NCBI RefSeq assembly: GCF_025336485.1
Contig: NZ_JAODAB010000013.1
Coordinates: forward strand, 62,001-126,000
Direction of reading: 5' to 3'
DNA length: 64,000 nucleotides
Origin: Pseudomonas citri
GTDB taxonomy: Bacteria; Pseudomonadota; Gammaproteobacteria; Pseudomonadales; Pseudomonadaceae
The first letter of the stretch is position 1. The number at the start of each line of letters is the position of its first letter. A program made the position numbers and the translations under genes. The notes beneath the pieces are model-generated. The model did no database searches, was not told the DNA's origin, and saw nothing but the letters and a program-made list of their open reading frames with translations. Below, piece by piece: positions 50,427 to 58,898 of the stretch.

Positions 50427-51356
50427 ATGGAGCCCACCTTGCTCGAACTCCGACACCTCAAGACCCTGCATGCCCTGCGCGAAGCCGACAGCCTGGTGGA
50501 AGCCGCCGAACGCCTGCACCTGACCCAATCCGCCCTCTCCCACCAGTTCAAAGAGCTGGAAGAGCGCCTGGGCATGCCGTTGTTCGTGCGCAAGACCAAA
50601 CCCGTGCGCTTCACCAGCGCCGGCCTGCGCTTGTTGCAACTGGCCGACGCCACCCTGCCGTTGCTGCGCAGCGCCGAGCGGGACATCGCCCGCCTGGCCG
50701 GCGGCACGGCGGGACGCCTGCACATGGCCATCGAATGCCACAGCTGCTTCCAGTGGCTGATGCCCACCATCGACCAGTTCCGCGATGCCTGGCCGGAAGT
50801 CGAGCTGGACCTGGCCTCGGGCTTCGCCTTCGCCCCGCTGCCGGCCCTGGCTCGCGGCGACCTGGACCTGGTGGTGACCTCCGACCCATTGGAACTGGCG
50901 GGTATCACCTATGTGCCGCTGTTCACCTACGAGGCGATGCTCGCCGTGGCCAACCAGCATCGGCTGGCGAGCAAACCGTACATCGTGCCCGAAGACCTGA
51001 TCAGCGAAACCCTGATCACCTACCCGGTGGAACGGGATCGGCTGGACATCTTCACCCGCTTCCTGGAACCGGCCGACATCGAGCCCGCCCAGGTGCGCAC
51101 GTCCGAACTGACGGTGATGATGATGCAACTGGTGGCCAGCGGCCGAGGCGTGTGCGGCATGCCGCACTGGGCGCTGCATGAATACAGCTCACGCGGCTAC
51201 GTGAAGGCCAAGCGGCTGGGGGAGAAAGGCTTGTTCGCCACACTGTACGCGGCGGTGCGCACCGACATGCTCGATGCGCCGTACATGCGCGACTTCTTGC
51301 TGACGGCCAAGGACACGTCGTTTTCCACACTCGATGGGGTCAGTGCGGTGCGATGA
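50427..51356 (+). CDS. metR: LysR-type regulator MetR
   Basis: 309 residues. N-terminal winged HTH (LELRHLKTLHALREADSLVEAAERLHLTQSALSHQFKELEERLGMPLFVRK), followed by the periplasmic-binding-like effector domain, which in MetR binds homocysteine (GRLHMAIECHSCFQWLMPTIDQF; VTSDPLELAGITYVPLFTYEAMLAVA). Divergent partner of metE with a candidate operator between. ATG 50427 follows ATCACAAGTTTCATTC; the ribosome-binding site is weak. Confidence 0.95.
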   Translation: MEPTLLELRHLKTLHALREADSLVEAAERLHLTQSALSHQFKELEERLGMPLFVRKTKPVRFTSAGLRLLQLADATLPLLRSAERDIARLAGGTAGRLHMAIECHSCFQWLMPTIDQFRDAWPEVELDLASGFAFAPLPALARGDLDLVVTSDPLELAGITYVPLFTYEAMLAVANQHRLASKPYIVPEDLISETLITYPVERDRLDIFTRFLEPADIEPAQVRTSELTVMMMQLVASGRGVCGMPHWALHEYSSRGYVKAKRLGEKGLFATLYAAVRTDMLDAPYMRDFLLTAKDTSFSTLDGVSAVR

Positions 51357-51361
51357 AACGC

Positions 51362-51388
51362 CATCGCGGGCAAGCCTTGCTCCCACAA
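51362..51388. repeat. REP element
   Basis: CCATCGCGGGCAAGCCTTGCTCCCACA, single copy between convergent metR and the GNAT gene. Confidence 0.8.
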
Positions 51389-51408
51389 AAAACCTGGATG
51401 GCTGTGAG

Positions 51409-51906
51409 TCAGAGCTCCAGCCACATATGGATCTTGTCGAGGTATTCGTCACCCATGCGGATCGCCATCGGTTCGAGGCCATACAGGGCGAAACCGCAGC
51501 GCTGGTAAAGCCTGATCGCCGGCTCGTTGCCGGCAGTGACGGTCAGTTGCACCAGGCGCAGGAACGGATGGCGGCGGGCCTCCTCGAGGGCCGCTTGCAG
51601 CAGTTGGTAGCCAAGCCCATGGCGGAGGTGGGCCTCATCGACGTACATGCCGAACAGCAAGGCCTTGTGCCGGGCCTTTTCCCGAGGTTCCAGGGCTAGG
51701 CCGACAATACCGACCAACGCTTGATCGACAAACGCGCCCAGCAGCACATCGAGTCGGCTGCCCAGGCGCGACTCCCACCAATTGATGGGCAACGCCGCCC
51801 GCTCGTTGACGCTGGAGGTGAAGGCCTGCGGATGCCGTGCATACGCCTTGAGCATCAGCTCGCGATACGCCGGGGCATCGCCGGCCCGCAACCGCCGGAT
51901 GTTCAC
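51409..51906 (-). CDS. GNAT-family N-acetyltransferase
   Basis: 165 residues. GNAT fold with acetyl-CoA-binding motif A, LLFGMYVDEAHLRHGLGYQLLQAALEEA (Q/R-x-x-G-x-G/A-like H-G-L-G-Y), and motif B with AIRLYQRCGFALYG. Probably acetylates a small-molecule amine; substrate unknown. GTG start at 51906 overlaps the stop of the LysE-family gene (GTGA), so it is co-translated with it. Confidence 0.9.
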   Translation of the reverse strand: MNIRRLRAGDAPAYRELMLKAYARHPQAFTSSVNERAALPINWWESRLGSRLDVLLGAFVDQALVGIVGLALEPREKARHKALLFGMYVDEAHLRHGLGYQLLQAALEEARRHPFLRLVQLTVTAGNEPAIRLYQRCGFALYGLEPMAIRMGDEYLDKIHMWLEL

Positions 51907-52541
51907 GCCGAGCGCCGTTGCTCAAGCATCAGCCGCAGCGCCAATCCACCGAGGACAAAGCCCATGAAATAGCGCTGCGCAGCCAGCCAGGTCGGGTTGT
52001 GCACGAACCAGGAAGCGATGCCGGCGGCGAACAGGGCAATCAGCAGGTTGACGCTGAAACTGACGGTGATCTGGGTCAGCCCCAGGAGGATGCTCTGGGT
52101 GAACAGCGAACCGTGTTCCGGGCTGATGAATTGCGGGAATACCGAAAGATAGAACACCGCGATCTTCGGATTCAGCGCGCTGGTCAGAAACCCCATGGTG
52201 ATCAGCTTGCGCGTCGAGTCCGCCGGCAATGGCTGGGCCTCGAAGGGCGAGCGCGCCCCCGGCTTCACCGCCTGCCAGGCCATCCACAGCAAATACAGCG
52301 CACCGGCCCATTTCAACGCCTCGTACGCCATGGGCACCGCCAGGAACACCGCGGTCAGCCCTGCGGCGGCGGCAAACACGTGCACGAAGAAGCCTGCCAC
52401 TACCCCCAGCAACGAAGTGACCCCGGCCTTGCGGCCCTGGCAGATCGAACGGGAAATCAGGTAGATCATGTTCGGGCCGGGCGTCAGCACCATCAGCAGC
52501 GCGGCAGCGGCGAAAATCAACAGGTCCGGCAATGGAATCAT
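51903..52541 (-). CDS. LysE/RhtB-family exporter
   Basis: 212 residues with five or six membrane helices. Signature LLMVLTPGPNMIYLISRSICQGRKAGVTSLLGV near the N-terminus and FLTSALNPKIAVFYLSVFPQFI are diagnostic for the RhtB/LysE family of amino-acid exporters. Operon with a Nudix gene (17 bases upstream) and a GNAT gene (overlap). Exported compound unknown. Confidence 0.92.
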   Translation of the reverse strand: MIPLPDLLIFAAAALLMVLTPGPNMIYLISRSICQGRKAGVTSLLGVVAGFFVHVFAAAAGLTAVFLAVPMAYEALKWAGALYLLWMAWQAVKPGARSPFEAQPLPADSTRKLITMGFLTSALNPKIAVFYLSVFPQFISPEHGSLFTQSILLGLTQITVSFSVNLLIALFAAGIASWFVHNPTWLAAQRYFMGFVLGGLALRLMLEQRRSA

Positions 52542-52558
52542 GAGTATCAGTCCTTGAA

Positions 52559-52975
52559 TCAGCAGGTGGTCAAATGTCTGGCCCGATAAAACGGCAGGAT
52601 CACTTCGCCTGTCAACGGTGCCAGGAACAGATCGCCGTCGGCGGCCGGGTCGATCCAGCGGATTTCTTCAATTTCGGCGGCAGGAGAAACCGCGGTATCG
52701 ATGTTCAGCAGGAACACCTCGGCCTGCACGGTAAACCCCGGCTCGTTGGCCGCCGGAGCGCTGAACAGGCCCAGGTGGCGGGCCTGCGTAGAATCAATGA
52801 CCAGCCCGAGTTCTTCCTCCAGCTCTCGGGCCAGCGCCTGCACCGGTTGTTCATGGGGCTCGATCTTGCCACCCGGCTGCATGAAGGCTCGGGTGCCGCG
52901 CTTGCGCACCAATAGCGTCCGGCCGTCTGCGCCGATCAACAGGGCAGCGGCGATGCGGATGAGGGAAGTGGTCAT
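52559..52975 (-). CDS. Nudix hydrolase
   Basis: 138 residues. Nudix box GGKIEPHEQPVQALARELEEELGL matches GX5EX7REUXEEXGU. N-terminal RIAAALLIGADGRTLLVRKRGTRAFMQPGG and C-terminal VQAEVFLLNIDTAVSPAAEIEEIRWI complete the fold. Probably hydrolyses a nucleoside diphosphate derivative. First gene of the Nudix-LysE-GNAT operon. Confidence 0.92.
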   Translation of the reverse strand: MTTSLIRIAAALLIGADGRTLLVRKRGTRAFMQPGGKIEPHEQPVQALARELEEELGLVIDSTQARHLGLFSAPAANEPGFTVQAEVFLLNIDTAVSPAAEIEEIRWIDPAADGDLFLAPLTGEVILPFYRARHLTTC

Positions 52976-53052
52976 GGGATCCTGGCCTTGGAGGAGAAAG
53001 TGCCGGGGAGATTACAGCGTGGGGCGAGGGGGAGCCACCTTCAAATCAGCAC

Positions 53053-53092
53053 ATCCCCTGTGGGAGCGAGGCGGCTCGCTCCCACAGGGGAT
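53053..53092. repeat. Perfect 18-bp-arm hairpin (REP-type) downstream of the YN-GYP gene
   Basis: ATCCCCTGTGGGAGCGAG / CTCGCTCCCACAGGGGAT with loop GCGG. An unusually perfect REP palindrome 6 bases after the YN-GYP gene's stop, probably acting as its terminator. Confidence 0.9.
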
Positions 53093-53097
53093 CCTAG

Positions 53098-54462
53098 TCA
53101 CCCCAACATCGGCTTGGGCACCGACGGATCTTCCTCTTCGGGAATCTTGACGAACACGCTGTACCGCGCCCCTTCCATCGCTTCGAAGGCGATGAGCTTG
53201 TCGATCAGCGGCCCGCTCATCACTTTGCCGGCGTTGAGCAGCAACATGCCGTTGTCGGCGTTGAGGTTGCGCGCCAAAACCATGCCGGGTGCCAGTTCGC
53301 GGGTGGTCATGACCTTGACCGTCGGGTCGGACAACGTCACGTCTTCCAGGTATTCGGCACAGGCCTTGATGAAGTCCTCGATCATGTCCGGGTCGTAGAG
53401 CTTGCCGGCGTACTTGCGGATGTAGACCAGCGCTTCATCGCTGTTCATCTGCCGCTCCAGGATCAACCCGCGCTGCAACTCGATGAAATCCACCGCCAGT
53501 TTCAACAGCCGCGAACCGAACGGAATGGCCTCGCCCTTGAGGTGGTCGGGAAAACCGCTGCCATCCCAACGCTCCTGGTGATGGAGAATGATGCGCGCCG
53601 CGTCCTTCATCGGGTCCAGGGTCATCAGCAGCGACTCGCTCTGCTTCGGATAGGCCCGGTACAACTCCAACTCGTTGTGGTGCAGCATGTCGGCGGGCGT
53701 GATCATCATGTTGTCGGTCCAGCTCAACTTGCCGATGTTGTACAACGCCGCGGCCATGGTCAGGTCGCGGTCGGTGGACTCATCCAGGAAATGCAGGCGG
53801 CTGTAGACCCTGATCAACTCGATGATCTGCCGGTTGGTCTGCTTGGCCTTGGGCAGACGCAGGTTGGCGATCAGCGAAAACACTTCGGTACCGGTCACGT
53901 AGCTGCGCTTGAGCTCTTCATAGGCCAGGTCGAGCATGTCGGCGGTCTGCTGCAACTCGGAGGTACGCGACGCCACGCGTTTTTCCAGGGTGGTGTTGAG
54001 GGTCTTGAGTTGCTGGTTCTGCTCGCGGGTCAACGCTTCGAGGCGCTGGCGCTCGCTTTCGGAATGCTGGTGGGCCAGGGCCTGGCGCAAGGCCTGCACC
54101 AGCTCATCATCGTTCCAGGGCTTGCTGAGATAACGATAAAGCCCCCCTTCGTTGATGGCCTTGGTCATCATGTCGACGTCGGCGTAACCGGTCAGCAGAA
54201 TGCGCAGCGTCGAAGGGTATAGCTTGCGAACCTGTGCCAACAGCGTCGCGCCGTCCATGTTGGGCATGCGCGCATCGGTCATCACCAGGTCGACCGGCCG
54301 CTCCTTGAGGATTTCCAGGGCCTTGGCGCCGCTGTCGGCGACGAGGAGTTCATACGGCTGGCTGCGCAATAATCGACGCAGGCTATTGAGAATCGGCTCT
54401 TCATCATCGACCAACAGTACCGTCGGCTTCTTGACCGGAACGTCCGGCGATAGATCTTCCAT
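53098..54462 (-). CDS. Response regulator with degenerate HD-GYP (YN-GYP) domain
   Basis: 454 residues. REC domain 1-125 with VLLVDDEE, phospho-Asp63 (MTDARMP) and the conserved Lys in YLSKPW. A coiled coil (about 130-185) leads to an HD-GYP-fold domain. The signature HD is replaced by YN (AALYNIGKLSW, 241-242) and the GYP motif by GFP in HHQERWDGSGFP (294-305). Canonical HD-GYP enzymes hydrolyse c-di-GMP to pGpG/GMP; without the HD metal ligands this one probably does not. P. aeruginosa PA2572 carries such a YN-GYP variant, a non-enzymatic regulator. Divergent from the GGDEF-EAL operon. Confidence 0.9.
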   Translation of the reverse strand: MEDLSPDVPVKKPTVLLVDDEEPILNSLRRLLRSQPYELLVADSGAKALEILKERPVDLVMTDARMPNMDGATLLAQVRKLYPSTLRILLTGYADVDMMTKAINEGGLYRYLSKPWNDDELVQALRQALAHQHSESERQRLEALTREQNQQLKTLNTTLEKRVASRTSELQQTADMLDLAYEELKRSYVTGTEVFSLIANLRLPKAKQTNRQIIELIRVYSRLHFLDESTDRDLTMAAALYNIGKLSWTDNMMITPADMLHHNELELYRAYPKQSESLLMTLDPMKDAARIILHHQERWDGSGFPDHLKGEAIPFGSRLLKLAVDFIELQRGLILERQMNSDEALVYIRKYAGKLYDPDMIEDFIKACAEYLEDVTLSDPTVKVMTTRELAPGMVLARNLNADNGMLLLNAGKVMSGPLIDKLIAFEAMEGARYSVFVKIPEEEDPSVPKPMLG

Positions 54463-54690
54463 TACAACCCCCTCCTGTTCACGACAACCGTTCTACCCTA
54501 CCCCCAAATGACAGGCTAGTAGATTGGGGAAATTTAGATACGATTTGCCATCATCGGCCGAGCGTATCCCGATGAGACGACTATGCTGTACCCCATGAAG
54601 GGCCAAGTACAGGCCAGAATACTCATGCCAGCGAAAGGGATATCAGATGTTTCCAGGGTTCTATAGTCAGCATCCCGACGGTGCACGGCC
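54463..54690. promoter_or_regulatory. Divergent promoter region of the c-di-GMP island
   Basis: 228 bases between the YN-GYP gene and the GGDEF-EAL operon. No clear palindrome or sigma54 site. The first operon gene lacks a strong ribosome-binding site (GTGCACGGCC before ATG 54691). Confidence 0.4.
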
Positions 54691-56982
54691 ATGAGCCTGC
54701 CGATGGAAAAAACCAATCGGCGGATCCTGATCGTCGACGACACCCAGACGATTCATGACGATTTTCGCAAGATCCTCAGCCCCCAGACCGTCTCGGAAGA
54801 CAGCCTGAGCAGCGCCGAAGAGGCCCTGTTCGGCGCGCCGGTGGCGGTCGCCACCCAGAGCTTCGCGCTCGATTCGGCCTTCCAGGGCATGGAAGCGCTG
54901 AACAAGGTCGAAACGGCGCTGGCCCAGGGGCAACCCTACGCCATGGCGTTCATCGACATGCGCATGCCGCCGGGCTGGGATGGCCTGGAAACCATCGAGC
55001 GGCTGTGGCGCGTCGACCCCAAGCTGCAAGTGGCCTTGTGCACCGCCTATTCGGATTATTCCTGGGAAGACATTTCCGAGCGCCTCGATCTGGGCGATCG
55101 CCTGCTCATCCTGAAAAAACCCTTCGATGCCATCGAGATCCGCCAGATGGCGAGCGCCCTGACGGTCAAATGGCAGATGACCGAGGACGCGGCGCTGAAG
55201 ATGGACCAGCTCGAACGGGCCGTGGAGGAGCGCACCCGCGAGCTGGCCGACGCCAACATCATCGTGCAGAACAGCCCGACCATCCTCTATCGTCTGCGAG
55301 GCGAGCCACCGTTCGCCTTGATGTACATCTCCCACAACATCACCAAGTTCGGCCATGTCGCGGCGCAACTGATCAGCTCGCCGGACTGGGCGCAGACCCT
55401 GATCCACCCCGACGACCAGGACAAGGTCCAGGAGGCCATGATCCGCGTGCTGGACCGCGACACGGCGGGCGCCTCCATCGAGTTCCGCATGCGCACCGGC
55501 GACGACACGTTCCGCTGGGTGGAAAACCGCTACATTCCGGTGCGCAACGAACAGGGCCTGTTGCTGGAAGTGGAAGGCATCATCCTGGACATCACCGAGC
55601 GCAAGCTGGCCGAAGAGAGAATCGCCCTGCTGGCCCGTACCGATGCCCTGACCGGCCTGGCCAACCGGGCCACGGTGATCGAACGCCTGCACCAGGCCTT
55701 CGCCGCCGCTCGCCGGGGGGCTACGCCGTTCGCGATGTTCTACTTGGACCTGGACCACTTCAAGCGGATCAACGACACCCTGGGCCATCCCATCGGCGAC
55801 CTGCTGTTGCAGGAAGTCGCCAGCCGCATCAAGTCCTGCACCCGGGAAAACGACGTGGTGGCGCGCCTGGGCGGCGACGAGTTCGCCATCCTGCAACTGG
55901 ACGTCCATGAAGCGACCCACTGTGCCGCGCTGGCGGCCAAGATCCGCGACGTCCTGGTGGCGCCCTACTCCCTGGACGGCAACGACGTACGCATCTCGGT
56001 CAGCATCGGCATCGCCTTGTACACCCCGCAGAGCCTGAGCGCGGACAGCCTGATGGCGCAATCGGACATGGCCCTGTACCGCTCCAAGGAAAAAGGCCGC
56101 AACCAGTACCACTTCCATAACGAGGAGATCAACCAGGAGGTCACCGACCGGGTCGCCCTGGCCAATGACCTGCGCCAGGCCATCGAGAACAACGAGCTGC
56201 AATTGCATTACCTGCCGGAAGTCGACCTGGGTACCGGCAAGATCCTCGGCATGGGCGTGCAGGTCCGCTGGAAGCACCCGCAGCGCGGTTGGCTGGAACC
56301 GTCGGTCTTCATGCCGACGGCAGAAAAGACCGGCATCATCATCGGTCTCGGCCATTGGGTGTTGGACCAGGCCTGCCAGCAGATGCGCCAGTGGCGCGAC
56401 CAGGGCATGGCGCCGCCGGTGATTGCCATCGACCTGTCCCTGACCCAGCTCAAGACCGGCCCGGAACTGATCTACGATGTGCTGCGCACCACCGCCCGCT
56501 GGGAACTGGCGCCCTGGGACCTGCGCTTCGACGTGACCGAAGCCACCCTGGCGCAGACCAAATGGACCCACAACGACGTGCTGCCGCGCCTCTGTGAACT
56601 GGGCGTGCAGATCGCCATCGACGATTTCGGCACCGAGTACTCCTCGTTCGATTACCTCAAGACCTATCGGGTCAATCACCTCAAGCTCGCGCAACGGTTC
56701 CTCGACAGCGCCAACGCCGACCCCGAGAACGCCACGACCTTGCGGGCCATCATCAATTTCGCCCGGGACGTGGGCATCGGCATCATTGCCGAGGGCGTCG
56801 AGACCCAGGAACAGCGCACCACGCTGATGTCCAGCGGCGGACCGATGCTGGCCCAGGGGCATTACTTCAGCACCGTGGTCGACAGTGGCCAGGCCGCCGA
56901 GCTGCTCAAGGCCGGCACCATCGTTCCCGTGGCCAACCACTGGACCAGGCCTGCGGGCGAGCTATCGGAGAGCAACCCATGA
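54691..56982 (+). CDS. REC-PAS-GGDEF-EAL protein with intact GGDEF and degenerate EAL
   Basis: 763 residues. An atypical REC domain (1-160; RRILIVDDTQTIHDDF, phospho-Asp89, [17 protein letters not shown]) contains an extra insertion of about 35 residues between strands 1 and 2. A coiled linker and a PAS/PAC domain (about 190-310) follow. GGDEF is intact (394-398) and carries an I-site RxxD five residues upstream (REND-VVARL-GGDEF), so it is an active, product-inhibited cyclase. The EAL domain has lost key residues: EAL is GVQ (522-524, in GMGVQVRW), and NISA-type Asn is Asp in DLSLTQ. The Asp of LKID is replaced (LKLAQRF). DDFGT and AEGVET remain. It should therefore make, not degrade, c-di-GMP. 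ATGA overlap with the next gene. Confidence 0.9.
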   Translation: MSLPMEKTNRRILIVDDTQTIHDDFRKILSPQTVSEDSLSSAEEALFGAPVAVATQSFALDSAFQGMEALNKVETALAQGQPYAMAFIDMRMPPGWDGLETIERLWRVDPKLQVALCTAYSDYSWEDISERLDLGDRLLILKKPFDAIEIRQMASALTVKWQMTEDAALKMDQLERAVEERTRELADANIIVQNSPTILYRLRGEPPFALMYISHNITKFGHVAAQLISSPDWAQTLIHPDDQDKVQEAMIRVLDRDTAGASIEFRMRTGDDTFRWVENRYIPVRNEQGLLLEVEGIILDITERKLAEERIALLARTDALTGLANRATVIERLHQAFAAARRGATPFAMFYLDLDHFKRINDTLGHPIGDLLLQEVASRIKSCTRENDVVARLGGDEFAILQLDVHEATHCAALAAKIRDVLVAPYSLDGNDVRISVSIGIALYTPQSLSADSLMAQSDMALYRSKEKGRNQYHFHNEEINQEVTDRVALANDLRQAIENNELQLHYLPEVDLGTGKILGMGVQVRWKHPQRGWLEPSVFMPTAEKTGIIIGLGHWVLDQACQQMRQWRDQGMAPPVIAIDLSLTQLKTGPELIYDVLRTTARWELAPWDLRFDVTEATLAQTKWTHNDVLPRLCELGVQIAIDDFGTEYSSFDYLKTYRVNHLKLAQRFLDSANADPENATTLRAIINFARDVGIGIIAEGVETQEQRTTLMSSGGPMLAQGHYFSTVVDSGQAAELLKAGTIVPVANHWTRPAGELSESNP

Positions 56983-58853
56983 ACCCCATGTCGGTACCTG
57001 CCAACCGGCGCATCCTGGTGGTGGACGACACGCCCGCTATCCACCAGGACTTTCGCAAGATCCTCAGCCCCAGCGCCGGCAGCGACGATTCGCTGGACGA
57101 CACCGAAAGCCTGCTGTTCGGCACCCCGCAGGTCAACCGGTTGCAATTCCAGATCGACTCGGCCTACCAAGGTGAAGAGGCGCTGGAGCTGGTCAAGCGC
57201 GCCCAGGCCGAGGGCCAGCCCTACGCCCTGGTGTTCGCCGACATGCGCATGCCCCCGGGCTGGGACGGCCTGCAAACCATCGAGCAGTTATGGAAGGTCG
57301 ACCCGCGGCTGCAAATCGCGTTGTGCACGGCGTTTTCCGATTACACCTGGGAAACCATGTCCGAACGGATCGAGTTCGACGATCAGTTGCTGATCCTCAA
57401 GAAACCCTTCGACACCCTGGAAATCCGCCAGATGGCCAGCGCCATGACCTGGAAATGGCAACTGGCCCAGGATGCGGCGAGAAAAATGCGCAGCCTGGAG
57501 CGCACCATCGAAGAACGCGTCCAGGAATTGCTCAAGGTCTCTCATCTGCTGCAATACGATGTGCTCACCGAGCTGCCCAACAGCATGTTGCTCGGCGATC
57601 GCCTGACCCAGGCCATGGCCCAGTGCCGTCGGCATGACCGGCAACTGGCGGTGATGTTCATCGGCCTGGACCGGTTCAAGCGTATCAATAACGGGCTGGG
57701 CCATCCGGTGGGCGACGAAATGCTCAAGCGCGTGGCGCGGGCCTTGGCCGGCGTGGTGCGCGAGTCCGACTCGGTGTTTCGCTACGGCTCCGATGAGTTC
57801 GTGGTGCTGATGGGGGACGTCAGCGACCCGCAGCAGACCAAGGGCGTGGCGGAAAAACTGCTGGCGGCCATCAGCACGCCCCAGCCCATCGAGGGCCACG
57901 ACCTGACCATCACGGCGAGCCTGGGCATCAGTGTGTACCCCACCGACGGTTTCGATGCCGTGGCGCTGATCAAGAAAGCCGAGACGGCGATGCGCAACGT
58001 CAAGGACACCGGGCCCAACGACTACCGTTTCTTCACCGAGGACATGAACCGCCGGGCCCGCCAGCAGCAGACCATCGAATCCGGCCTGCGCCTGGCCCTG
58101 CAACGCAAGGAGTTCGTGCTGCACTACCAGCCCAAGCTGGACCTGACGAGCGGCCGGGTGGTCGGCGTCGAGGCCCTGGTGCGCTGGAACCGGCCGGATT
58201 ACGGCCTGGTCTACCCCTCCGATTTCATCCCCGTGGCCGAAGACAGCGGGCTGATCGTGCCCTTGAGCCAATGGGTGCTCCAAGAGGCCTGCCAACAGGC
58301 CTGCCGCTGGCAAGCCGAGGGAATGCGGCCGTTATACCTGTCGGTGAACATCTCGGCCATCGATTTTCGCCAGCGCGGTTTCGTCGAAGGTATTGCCCGC
58401 ACCCTCAAGGAAAGCGGATTCGATCCGACATTATTGGAACTGGAGATCACCGAAAGCGTGCTCATGCAGAACATCGACACCACCGTCGCCGTTCTCAAGG
58501 CCATCAAGCAACTGGGGATACGGCTGGCCATCGATGACTTCGGCACCGGCTATTCGAGCCTGAGCTACCTGCAGAAATTTCCCGTGGATGTGCTGAAGAT
58601 CGACCAGTCGTTCGTCGGTGACCTGAGCATCGACAGCAACGACGCCAAGCTGGTGAGCACCATCATCAGCCTGGGCAAGAGCCTGAACCTGCACATCATC
58701 GCCGAAGGCGTGGAAACCCCTGAACAACTGGAGTTCCTCAAGCTGCACCAGTGTGAAGAGGCCCAGGGGTATTACTTCAGCAAGGCGGTGGAAGCGCAGG
58801 CTTTCGTCCAATGGGTAACCGAGTGGGAACAACGCCAGTACCCGTTTGCGTGA
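56979..58853 (+). CDS. REC-GGDEF-EAL protein with altered GGDEF and intact EAL
   Basis: 624 residues. Same atypical REC as its upstream neighbour (RRILVVDDTPAIHQDFRKIL; phospho-Asp88; [17 protein letters not shown]). The GGDEF motif is GSDEF (270-274); the second Gly, which contacts substrate, is Ser, though the I-site RESD is kept. The EAL domain is complete: GVEALVRW (398-400), LSVNISAIDF, ITESVL, IDDFGTGYSSLSYL, LKIDQSFV and AEGVET. It is predicted to be a c-di-GMP phosphodiesterase, perhaps with a GTP- or c-di-GMP-sensing GGDEF. It has no PAS domain. Overlaps the upstream gene by four bases and is followed 45 bases later by the peroxidase gene. Confidence 0.9.
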   Translation: MNPMSVPANRRILVVDDTPAIHQDFRKILSPSAGSDDSLDDTESLLFGTPQVNRLQFQIDSAYQGEEALELVKRAQAEGQPYALVFADMRMPPGWDGLQTIEQLWKVDPRLQIALCTAFSDYTWETMSERIEFDDQLLILKKPFDTLEIRQMASAMTWKWQLAQDAARKMRSLERTIEERVQELLKVSHLLQYDVLTELPNSMLLGDRLTQAMAQCRRHDRQLAVMFIGLDRFKRINNGLGHPVGDEMLKRVARALAGVVRESDSVFRYGSDEFVVLMGDVSDPQQTKGVAEKLLAAISTPQPIEGHDLTITASLGISVYPTDGFDAVALIKKAETAMRNVKDTGPNDYRFFTEDMNRRARQQQTIESGLRLALQRKEFVLHYQPKLDLTSGRVVGVEALVRWNRPDYGLVYPSDFIPVAEDSGLIVPLSQWVLQEACQQACRWQAEGMRPLYLSVNISAIDFRQRGFVEGIARTLKESGFDPTLLELEITESVLMQNIDTTVAVLKAIKQLGIRLAIDDFGTGYSSLSYLQKFPVDVLKIDQSFVGDLSIDSNDAKLVSTIISLGKSLNLHIIAEGVETPEQLEFLKLHQCEEAQGYYFSKAVEAQAFVQWVTEWEQRQYPFA

Positions 58854-58898
58854 GCACCTGAGCGTCATCAACCAAACGTTTTTCAAGGAATGCACCCC

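Noticed and set aside
58890-58898. Earlier ATG of the di-haem peroxidase
   Set aside because: The ribosome-binding site AAGGA directly abuts it, giving no spacing; ATG 58899 has the proper 9-base distance and a clean signal peptide.
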